Of a DNA stretch of 6,333 bases, positions 1-4,892 are shown piece after piece. The translations under genes and the position numbers were made by a program. The notes beneath the pieces were generated by a model, which did not search any database, was not told the origin of the DNA, and saw only the letters and a program-made list of their open reading frames with translations. Origin of the DNA: Desulfonatronum sp. (lineage in GTDB: Bacteria > Desulfobacterota > Desulfovibrionia > Desulfovibrionales > Desulfonatronaceae). Each line of letters begins with the position of its first letter. Position 1 is the first letter of the stretch. Location: positions 1 through 6,333 of the forward strand of contig SKYX01000088.1 of NCBI GenBank assembly GCA_007127655.1, given 5' to 3'.

Positions 1-2
1 AA

Positions 3-83
3 GCCGGTGGATGTGAAATAACCCTTATCGACAAATTCAGGCTCCCGCCCGGCGATAAGCTGGCCGGGCGGAGCTGTGAATGA
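3..83 (+). CDS. Possible C-terminal tail of an upstream gene (partial)
   Basis: The frame beginning at base 3 is open to a TGA at 81-83 and reads 26 residues. Its middle part (about bases 27-74) uses mostly G/C-ending codons like the clear genes further on. No family can be recognised from so short a piece. A rival reading is the frame beginning at base 1, which stops at TAA 19-21 and would make the hairpin at 41-74 intergenic. Whether any gene really enters the window here is uncertain. Confidence 0.2.
   Translation, partial: AGGCEITLIDKFRLPPGDKLAGRSCE
41..74. other. GC-rich hairpin upstream of arsR
   Basis: CCGCCCGGC (45-53) is perfectly complementary to GCCGGGCGG (63-71) around a 9-nt loop. 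The stem extends by three more pairs (41-43 with 72-74) after one bulged C at 44. No T-run follows on either strand, so it is not a canonical intrinsic terminator. It could end transcription of an upstream gene by a Rho-assisted route, or simply be coding sequence if the upstream frame runs to 83. Confidence 0.35.
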
Positions 84-123
84 TGCCATGCACCCTTCCA
101 CGAGTGTGCTCAGGGGCTGACTA

Positions 124-152
124 TTGACGCCGGGCATAAATTTGCCTATTTG
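124..152 (+). promoter_or_regulatory. Probable sigma-70 promoter of the ars operon
   Basis: TTGACG at 124-129 matches five of six bases of the -35 consensus. TATTTG at 147-152 lies exactly 17 bp downstream and is a weak -10. Transcription would begin near 158-160, leaving a leader of about 20 nt that carries the arsR ribosome-binding site. A weak -10 overlapped by an operator is the usual design of an ArsR-repressed promoter. The TTG inside the -35 box should not be taken as a translation start. Confidence 0.5.
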
Positions 153-163
153 GCCAAATTTGC
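138..163. promoter_or_regulatory. Candidate ArsR operator: palindrome plus direct repeats
   Basis: Bases 148-159 (ATTTGGCCAAAT) form a perfect 12-bp palindrome covering the -10 box and the likely start of transcription. AAATTTGC occurs twice, at 138-145 and 156-163, spaced 18 bp apart, and CAAATTTG at 155-162 is itself palindromic. ArsR/SmtB repressors bind AT-rich dyads overlapping the promoter of their own operon, and this dyad is placed immediately before arsR. Autoregulation by the downstream ArsR is inferred from position and symmetry. Confidence 0.5.
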
Positions 164-167
164 ACAC

Positions 168-173
168 GAAGGA
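168..173 (+). promoter_or_regulatory. Ribosome-binding site that fixes the arsR start
   Basis: GAAGGA lies 7 nt before the ATG at 181. The only longer in-frame start is a TTG at 124, which is part of the -35 box and has no Shine-Dalgarno sequence, so 181 is preferred. Confidence 0.6.
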
Positions 174-180
174 TGGGGAC

Positions 181-567
181 ATGCGGAACAAACACGAATT
201 TCGATCCAAAATTTTCAAGGCTCTGGGCCATCCCAGCCGGATTCTGCTGGTGGACGCCCTGTTGGAAGGGGAGCGGTGCGTTTGCGAACTCCGGGAGTTG
301 GTGGGTGCGGATATTTCCACCGTGTCCAAGCATTTATCCCTGCTCAAGGAAGCGGGCATCGTGGGTTGCGAGAAGCGCGGAACCAACGTGTACTATACGC
401 TTCGCATGGAGTGCGTGAAAGGCTTTTTGACCTGCGTGGACCGCTTCAACGCCCGGAGGGTCGAGGAACATGTTTGTGTTTTATGCGAAGGAGCCAGGAG
501 TCAGAGGCCAGAAGTCAGAATTCAGGATTCAGAATTCAGGAGTCAGGAGTTAGAAGCCAGGCATTAG
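181..567 (+). CDS. arsR: ArsR/SmtB-family metalloid-responsive repressor
   Basis: This 128-residue protein is a winged-helix repressor expected to leave its operator when it binds As(III)/Sb(III) or a similar thiophilic ion. The N-terminal part (about 5-30, with the family's ALGHPSR motif at 14-20) precedes GERCVCEL (30-37), which carries Cys33 and Cys35 in the position of the E. coli ArsR metal site. The third cysteine of the classical CVCDLC motif is absent. The recognition helix is about 46-61 (STVSKHLSLLKEAGIV), followed by the wing at 62-74. Further cysteines lie at 63, 78, 85, 99 and 102, the last two as CVLC, and could supply a third ligand. The family fold appears to end near residue 103. 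The last 25 residues are encoded by a 7-bp repeat array and look like an accidental extension. It is the first gene of the operon and probably autoregulated. The family assignment is firm; the inducer is inferred from arsC in the same cluster. Confidence 0.92.
   Translation: MRNKHEFRSKIFKALGHPSRILLVDALLEGERCVCELRELVGADISTVSKHLSLLKEAGIVGCEKRGTNVYYTLRMECVKGFLTCVDRFNARRVEEHVCVLCEGARSQRPEVRIQDSEFRSQELEARH
495..564 (+). repeat. Degenerate 7-bp tandem repeat inside the 3' end of arsR
   Basis: Ten consecutive heptamers of the form CAGRRNY run from 495 (CAGGAGT, CAGAGGC, CAGAAGT, CAGAATT, CAGGATT, CAGAATT, CAGGAGT, CAGGAGT, then the weaker TAGAAGC and CAGGCAT). Three units make seven codons, so the array encodes a seven-residue peptide period resembling xR(S/I)QxxE. 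The arsR stop codon TAG at 565-567 follows directly. The composition differs from the GC-rich gene body, which suggests later expansion or insertion into the gene end. Confidence 0.8.
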
Positions 568-633
568 AACCGGAAATCGAAATTTGGCAGATAGCTGTGA
601 ATCGGGATCATTGAACCAGATGAGGAGGTTTTT

Positions 634-867
634 ATGAAAATCAAAGTATTGGGACCGGGTTGCGCCAAGTGCTCGGAAGTGGAACGGATCGTCAAGGAAG
701 CCGTGGCCGAGTCCGGCAAGGACATTGAGGTGGAAAAGGTCACGGATATGCAGGAATTCATGAAATACGGCGTATTCAGCACACCGGCCGTGGTGGTGGA
801 CGAAGAGGTAAAGGCCATGGGCAAAGTGCCGGGCAAGAAGGACGTGCTGGACTGGATCAACGGATAA
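634..867 (+). CDS. Small thioredoxin-fold redox protein, CAKC active site
   Basis: This is a 77-residue cytosolic protein with no signal peptide or membrane segment. The first strand MKIKVLGPG leads directly into the dithiol C10-A-K-C13, as in the family of small redox-active disulfide proteins (thioredoxin-like, about 75-80 residues). The cis-proline strand is FSTPAVVVD, with the TP at about 50-51. The start is well supported: GAGGAGGT at 622-629 sits 4 nt before the ATG. It lies 66 bp after arsR and 1 bp before the next gene, so it is almost certainly cotranscribed with it. A plausible role is as the cytosolic electron donor for ArsC, or as the partner that passes electrons to CcdA; the sequence does not separate these. 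Relatives elsewhere are also found beside PF03773 permeases. Confidence 0.88.
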   Translation: MKIKVLGPGCAKCSEVERIVKEAVAESGKDIEVEKVTDMQEFMKYGVFSTPAVVVDEEVKAMGKVPGKKDVLDWING

Positions 868-868
868 T

Positions 869-1306
869 ATGCGCTTTCCATCTCAGACTGATCGCTTTCA
901 ACCACGGGTGAAAGCTGTTGATTCTGGAGCCTGGGCCTTGAAGTTAGGTCTCGTAGTGTTGCTCATCGGCATTGCCGTAGCTGCCTGGGCCGAGGAAGCG
1001 CCCAAGGCTCCACCTGAAGCACCCGTGCCCGGCATGGTCACCGTGGCCAGCTTCGGAGCCGTAAACTGCGTCCCCTGTCGGATGATGATTCCCATTCGGG
1101 AAGAGCTTCAGCGGGAGTACGAGGGTCGGGTGGCCATCGTGTTCATTGATCTGCATCGCCACTATGACCTGATCGACCAATACGCCATCCGGGTTATCCC
1201 CACGCTGATCTTCTACGACGACAACGGAAACGAAGCCAAGCGCCATATTGGGTTCATGGACAAAAAGTCCATCGAGGCTGAAATGGCCAAGCTCGGTGTT
1301 GAATAG
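869..1306 (+). CDS. Exported thioredoxin-like protein, CVPC active site
   Basis: This 145-residue protein has a hydrophobic stretch at about 24-38 ending in AWA|EE (cleavage expected after residue 41), so it should be secreted or remain anchored on the periplasmic side. The mature part is a thioredoxin fold with C67-V-P-C70, the usual IxxIPT cis-proline motif at 107-112 (Pro111) and a C-terminal helix ending at KLGVE. It starts 1 bp after the preceding stop without a clear Shine-Dalgarno sequence. A TTG at 938 preceded by GGAG (926-929, 8 nt spacing) is an alternative that would give a more typical signal peptide starting MKLGLVV. About 40% of aligned residues match the thioredoxin at 2202-2684 (my count by eye), so the two are paralogues flanking ccdA. 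The likely electron source is CcdA, and its periplasmic substrate is unknown. Confidence 0.85.
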   Translation: MRFPSQTDRFQPRVKAVDSGAWALKLGLVVLLIGIAVAAWAEEAPKAPPEAPVPGMVTVASFGAVNCVPCRMMIPIREELQREYEGRVAIVFIDLHRHYDLIDQYAIRVIPTLIFYDDNGNEAKRHIGFMDKKSIEAEMAKLGVE

Positions 1307-1325
1307 CCATCCGTTGAAAAACTCC

Positions 1326-1352
1326 CAATTGCTGCTTGCAGTTGTTTTTTTT
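1326..1352 (+). terminator. Possible intrinsic terminator or attenuator before ccdA
   Basis: CAATTGC (1326-1332) pairs with GCAGTTG (1338-1344), with one G-U pair and a 5-nt loop, and is followed at once by eight T residues (1345-1352). The stem is short and not GC-rich, so termination may be partial. An AAAAA run just upstream (1317-1321) could extend pairing with the T-run and allow weak activity on the other strand. It separates the arsR-trx-trx part of the cluster from ccdA and the transporter part. Confidence 0.45.
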
Positions 1353-1400
1353 GAACGAACAGCAAGATAAGGATTTTTCAGAACTCAGGATAGGATTTGT

Positions 1401-2105
1401 ATGGACCAGTTTTTCATTACCCTGAACATGTGGATCACCAGCGGCACGGGGCTGGCCATGGCCGGCAGCTTCCTCTGGGGCATGGTCAGCGTGTTCTTCA
1501 GCCCCTGTCACCTGGCCTCCATTCCGCTCATCGTCGGCTACGTGGCCGGACAGAACAAGCTCATCGAAGGACGGGCCGCTGCGGTCTACGCCGGCCTGTT
1601 TTCTTTCGGCCTGTTTGTGACCATCGCCCTGGTGGGCATCATTTGCGCCCTCCTGGGTCGGATGCTCGGGGACATCGGCCCTTGGTGGACCATCCTGGTG
1701 GGGCTGGTCCTGATCTGGGTGGCTCTGGACATGATCGGCGTGTCCGGCTGTTCCATGTCCACCGGGCTGATGAGCAAGCTCAAAGTCTCCGGTAAGTCTG
1801 GAGCATTGATTCTGGGCCTGGCCTACGGGGTGCTCTCCGGCTCCTGCACCTTTGGCTTCATCGCCCCGATCCTGGCCATTATCACCATTCAGGACCAACT
1901 GGCCAACGGCCTGATGCTGATCATCCTCTTCGGCATCGGCCACTGCATCCCCATCGTCATTGCCGGCAGCTCCACGGCACTGGTCCGCCGCATCCTGGAA
2001 AGCCGTTCCATGGCCACCGGAGGACTGTGGTTCAAGCGTGGGGCCGGTACGCTGATCGGCCTGCTGGGATTGTACTTCATCGCCTTGCCGTTTCTGGATA
2101 TCTAG
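1401..2105 (+). CDS. ccdA: CcdA-type thiol:disulfide transmembrane electron carrier
   Basis: This 234-residue integral membrane protein has about six hydrophobic segments (roughly 18-48, 59-84, 94-114, 132-163, 169-190 and 212-231). It carries two symmetric redox cysteines: C36 in FFSPCHLASIP and C149 in SGSCTFGFIAP. This is the pattern of the CcdA/DsbD-beta family, which passes electrons from cytosolic thioredoxin across the membrane to periplasmic dithiol proteins. Extra cysteines at 82, 117 and 181 are not part of that pair. The start has AGGA (1392-1395) 5 nt upstream. Thioredoxin-fold genes lie on both sides, the natural donors and acceptors for such a carrier. No cytochrome c maturation gene is present, so a role in haem protein assembly is not suggested here. 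The family is clear; the duty within metalloid resistance is inferred. Confidence 0.9.
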   Translation: MDQFFITLNMWITSGTGLAMAGSFLWGMVSVFFSPCHLASIPLIVGYVAGQNKLIEGRAAAVYAGLFSFGLFVTIALVGIICALLGRMLGDIGPWWTILVGLVLIWVALDMIGVSGCSMSTGLMSKLKVSGKSGALILGLAYGVLSGSCTFGFIAPILAIITIQDQLANGLMLIILFGIGHCIPIVIAGSSTALVRRILESRSMATGGLWFKRGAGTLIGLLGLYFIALPFLDI

Positions 2106-2201
2106 AGGGCTCAACTCCAGGCAGGCATCCAGCTGCAAGACAACGTTCAGGCATAACCGACATTCTTAAATAGATAGAGCACCATACGCAAGGAAAGCCC
2201 C

Positions 2202-2684
2202 ATGAACTCAAAGACCATTATCGGCATCGTCGTCGTTCTGATCGCCGTTCTCGGAACCATCGTCTTGATCCATCAGCACCAAAGCGGGCAGCTTGATGAG
2301 ACGGCAGCCGTTGATTTGCAAAGTCTCGGAGAGCGCGCCGCCCATGTCGTCGGTGACGGCGTGGACCCGAGCCTGCTTCCCGGCAACCCCTCGCCCGTGC
2401 CCCGCCTGGTGGATCTGGGCGCGGACAATTGTCTTCCCTGCAAGTTGATGGCTCCGATCCTTCAGGAATTGAAAGTCGAATACACCGAAGTCTTCACCAC
2501 GCACTTCATTGATGTCTGGAAGAACCCGGAAGCGGGCCGCCAGTTCAGCGTCCGGATGATTCCCACCCAGATTTTTTTCGATACCGACGGCAAGGAACTC
2601 TTCCGACACGAAGGCTTCATGTCCAAGCAGGATATTCTGATGCGTTGGAAGCAGCTGGGGGTGAATGTGGCGAAGGCGGGATGA
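2202..2684 (+). CDS. Membrane-anchored thioredoxin-like protein, CLPC active site
   Basis: In this 160-residue protein, residues 5-23 form one hydrophobic segment preceded by a lysine and not followed by an obvious signal-peptidase site, so it is probably anchored with its domain in the periplasm. After a polar linker (24-66) comes a thioredoxin fold with C77-L-P-C80 and cis-proline Pro121 in VRMIPTQIFFD. It shares the GAxNCxPCxxMxPI and RHxGFMxK stretches with the 869-1306 protein. Shine-Dalgarno AGGA (2191-2194) lies 7 nt before the ATG. It ends in a double stop, TGATAA. Placed 96 bp after ccdA, it is a likely acceptor of electrons from CcdA. A substrate cannot be told from the sequence; candidates are cysteines of the adjacent permease or oxidised or metalloid-bound thiols outside the membrane. 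Confidence 0.86.
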   Translation: MNSKTIIGIVVVLIAVLGTIVLIHQHQSGQLDETAAVDLQSLGERAAHVVGDGVDPSLLPGNPSPVPRLVDLGADNCLPCKLMAPILQELKVEYTEVFTTHFIDVWKNPEAGRQFSVRMIPTQIFFDTDGKELFRHEGFMSKQDILMRWKQLGVNVAKAG

Positions 2685-2692
2685 TAAATTCT

Positions 2693-2764
2693 CGAATTCT
2701 GGAATTCTGGAATACTGGAATTCTGGAATACTGGAATGCTGGAATGCTGGAATGCTGGAATGTT
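2693..2764. repeat. 8-bp tandem repeat array between trx and permease genes
   Basis: Nine consecutive octamers start at 2693: CGAATTCT, GGAATTCT, GGAATACT, GGAATTCT, GGAATACT, three copies of GGAATGCT, then GGAATGTT. The variants are arranged in blocks (TT/TA alternating, then TG three times), which suggests slippage-driven expansion. The array lies 8 bp after the stop of the third thioredoxin gene and about 110 bp before the permease start. It is not spacer-separated, so it is not a CRISPR. Confidence 0.88.
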
Positions 2765-2872
2765 TAATATTTTGAAATGGAAAAGCATTTCTAATTACGT
2801 TCAATTCCTCCATGCTGCTATGCGTCCCACCCTCTCCCACAACCCTGCACATCAGCCAAACAAGGCACGATT

Positions 2873-4174
2873 ATGAACTGGAAAACCGAATGGAAGCCTT
2901 TGGCTATCATTGTAGCAGTTTTTTTAGCTACTTTTTACCTGCCCGTGGGCGTGCCCCGATTCGACAACGCGGTCAACGAGGCCCTGCAATTGGCCAGATG
3001 GTATGCCCAGGAGCATGTGCTGCTCTGCCTGATCCCGGCTTTTTTCATCGCCGGGGCCATCGGCGTGTTCGTCAGCCAGAACTCCGTGCTCAAGTACCTG
3101 GGGCCGCAAGCCAACAAGGCCTGCGCTTACGGCGTGGCATCCTGCTCCGGCTCGATCATGGCCGTCTGTTCCTGCACCATTCTGCCCCTGTTCGCCGGAA
3201 TCTACCGGATGGGCGCGGGCATCGGCCCGGCCACGGCCTTTCTGTACTCCGGTCCGGCCATCAACATCCTGGCCATCGTGCTCACGGCCCAGATTCTCGG
3301 CCCGGAACTGGGCATCGCCCGAGCCGTGGGTGCAATATTCTTTGCCGTGGTCATCGGCCTGATCATGCACATGCTGTATCGCCGGGAAGAGGCGGACAAG
3401 GCCGCTAAAATGGCGGAATTGCCCGAGGAAGAGCCGAAGAGGAATCTCACCCAAACCGGGCTGTATTTCATGAGCATGATCGGCATCCTGGTTTTCGCCA
3501 ACTGGGGCGCCCCCGGTGAATCCACAGGAATATGGCTTGCCGTCTACAGCAACAAATGGTTGTTGACCTCCCTTTTCGCCATTGGCCTGGCCGTGATTCT
3601 GCCCATCTGGTACGGTCTGCCCTGGTCCCGAATGGCCATGATCGCCCTGCCCACGACAGTCCTGGCCCTGCTCTTTCCGCACGAACCGACCATTGCCTTT
3701 GTCGTCGGCTTTGTGGGTCTCTCCGTGGTGATCAGCACCCGCGAAGACGAATTGGGCCAGTGGTTTTCCTCGTCGTGGATCTTTGCCAAGCAGATTCTGC
3801 CCCTGCTCTTCATCGGCGTACTGATTGCCGGCCTGCTCCTCGGACGTCCGGGAGCCGAAGGCCTGGTCCCCTCGGCCTGGGTCAGCGCGGCTGTTGGCGG
3901 TAATTCGCTGGGCGCGAATTTCTTTGCCGCGTTTGCCGGAGCATTCATGTACTTTGCCACACTGACCGAAGTCCCCATCCTGCAAGGACTCCTGGGCAGC
4001 GGAATGGGCAAGGGGCCGGCTCTGGCCCTGCTTCTGGCCGGCCCGGCCCTGAGCCTGCCGAACATGCTGGTCATCCGCAGCATCATGGGCACCCAGAAGA
4101 CCCTGGTCTTCGTCAGCCTGGTGGTGGTCATGGCCACGATCAGCGGGATGATTTACGGTCATTTCTGGGGGTAG
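2873..4174 (+). CDS. PF03773-type permease (ArsP/DUF318 family), probable metalloid or metal exporter
   Basis: This 433-residue inner-membrane protein has about 10-12 hydrophobic segments in two halves, split by a charged loop at 169-191. The first half carries C91 and the C99-S-C101 motif in MAVCSCTILPL, followed by GAGIGPATAFLYSGPAIN (114-131). The second half repeats this as GMGKGPALALLLAGPALS (377-394), without the cysteines, as expected for an internally duplicated transporter. ArsP members of this family export trivalent organoarsenicals, while other members handle copper, zinc or other ions. Conserved cysteines suggest a thiophilic substrate. AAGG (2862-2865) precedes the ATG by 7 nt. 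Located 38 bp before arsC and with no ArsB or ACR3 nearby, it is the only candidate for arsenite efflux in this cluster. The family call is strong; the exact substrate is not determined. Confidence 0.85.
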   Translation: MNWKTEWKPLAIIVAVFLATFYLPVGVPRFDNAVNEALQLARWYAQEHVLLCLIPAFFIAGAIGVFVSQNSVLKYLGPQANKACAYGVASCSGSIMAVCSCTILPLFAGIYRMGAGIGPATAFLYSGPAINILAIVLTAQILGPELGIARAVGAIFFAVVIGLIMHMLYRREEADKAAKMAELPEEEPKRNLTQTGLYFMSMIGILVFANWGAPGESTGIWLAVYSNKWLLTSLFAIGLAVILPIWYGLPWSRMAMIALPTTVLALLFPHEPTIAFVVGFVGLSVVISTREDELGQWFSSSWIFAKQILPLLFIGVLIAGLLLGRPGAEGLVPSAWVSAAVGGNSLGANFFAAFAGAFMYFATLTEVPILQGLLGSGMGKGPALALLLAGPALSLPNMLVIRSIMGTQKTLVFVSLVVVMATISGMIYGHFWG

Positions 4175-4212
4175 TCCCGCAATCTCCGAACAAGATCAAC
4201 GAGGAGGTCATC

Positions 4213-4653
4213 ATGGCAAACATGCAAATTCTGTTTCTGTGCACGGGGAATTCCTGCCGTAGCCAGATGGCTGAGGGCTGGGCACGACATCTGAAAAGTG
4301 AATCCCTCGACGCGTACTCAGCGGGTATCGAACGGCACGGCCTCAATCCTCTGGCCGTAAAGGTGATGGCCGAAGCCGGGGTGGACATCAGCGGGTTTCG
4401 CTCCAAGACCGTGGATGAATTGCCGGAGCAGGAATTCGATTACGTGATCACCCTGTGCGGACATGCCCAGGAAACCTGCCCTTTCTTTCCGGCCAAGACA
4501 AAACGGCTCCACGTTGGCTTTGACGATCCACCCAAACTCGCCGAACACGCCCAAAACGAAGAGGAAGCCTTGCCCCACTACCGCCGGGTACGCGATGAAA
4601 TCAAGGACTATGTGCAGAGCTTGCCTGCGTCACTGCGTGTTGAACCGAAATGA
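4213..4653 (+). CDS. arsC: Arsenate reductase, thioredoxin-coupled low-molecular-weight PTPase type
   Basis: This 146-residue cytosolic enzyme reduces As(V) to As(III). The P-loop is C10-TGNSC15-R16-S, a CX5R phosphatase-type loop. The resolving pair is C82 and C89 in ITLCGHAQETCP. These positions coincide with Cys10, Cys82 and Cys89 of the S. aureus pI258 enzyme, and Asp105 in FDDPP fits its general acid. In this class the C82-C89 disulfide formed in each cycle is reduced by thioredoxin, so the CAKC protein at 634-867 or a housekeeping thioredoxin should serve. The start is supported by GAGGAGGT (4201-4208), the same Shine-Dalgarno octamer as in front of the CAKC gene. It is the last gene of the cluster and converges on the ATPase gene. 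All catalytic residues are present. Confidence 0.95.
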   Translation: MANMQILFLCTGNSCRSQMAEGWARHLKSESLDAYSAGIERHGLNPLAVKVMAEAGVDISGFRSKTVDELPEQEFDYVITLCGHAQETCPFFPAKTKRLHVGFDDPPKLAEHAQNEEEALPHYRRVRDEIKDYVQSLPASLRVEPK

Positions 4654-4892
4654 TCATAGCCGGAACAAGGATGAACCACACCCCGTAAAATGCAGCCCCA
4701 AGCTCCCGACTCAAAAATACTGCATCCCGCTGGGAGTAGCCGGGGACCTCTCCTGACTCTGACGGGCTCCTGGAAGGGTTGCGGGAAACGCTTGACATGC
4801 TTTCCTTCTGGTCCGTAAGTGAAAGACCGCCTCATTACTTCGCACACGTCACGGCGGGCTCCCGTTCGGCCTGAAGGGAGATTCCTCCAGGG
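4654..4892. other. Convergent intergenic region between arsC and the ATPase gene
   Basis: I see no gene in these 239 bases. Short dyads are present: CTCCC (4703-4707) with GGGAG (4732-4736), and the hairpin at 4859-4880. None is followed by a T-run on either strand, so the end of neither transcript is obvious. A perfect TTGACA at 4792-4797 has no convincing -10 at the right distance and leads into the antisense of the ATPase gene. Confidence 0.5.
4859..4880. other. Hairpin just downstream of the ATPase stop codon
   Basis: CTCCC (4859-4863) and TTC (4865-4867) pair with GAA (4873-4875) and GGGAG (4876-4880), leaving one bulged G and a 5-nt loop. It lies 13 bp beyond the minus-strand stop at 4893. 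No T-run follows on the minus strand, so it is only a weak candidate for the ATPase 3' end. Confidence 0.3.

Noticed and set aside
124..180. Longer arsR start at TTG 124
   Set aside because: The TTG belongs to the probable -35 box, has no Shine-Dalgarno sequence, and adds 19 residues not expected in the family. ATG 181 has GAAGGA 7 nt upstream.
1254..2138. Minus-strand open frame of 294 codons opposite ccdA
   Set aside because: It is an antisense shadow with low-complexity, histidine- and aspartate-rich composition and no recognisable motif.
2693..2764. Octamer array as a CRISPR
   Set aside because: Units are 8 bp, contiguous and without spacers, and no cas gene is nearby.
2774..2791. GAAATG/CATTTC hairpin as a terminator before the permease
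   Set aside because: The stem is six mostly A/T pairs and no T-run follows, so it is too weak to call.
2924..4162. Long minus-strand open frame of 412 codons opposite the permease
   Set aside because: It is a shadow of GC-biased codon use in the clear permease gene; its product is rich in H, G, Q and D without domains or hydrophobic core.
4792..4821. TTGACA at 4792-4797 as a rightward promoter
   Set aside because: The best -10 at proper spacing, TAAGTG, is poor, and the only thing downstream is antisense to the ATPase gene.
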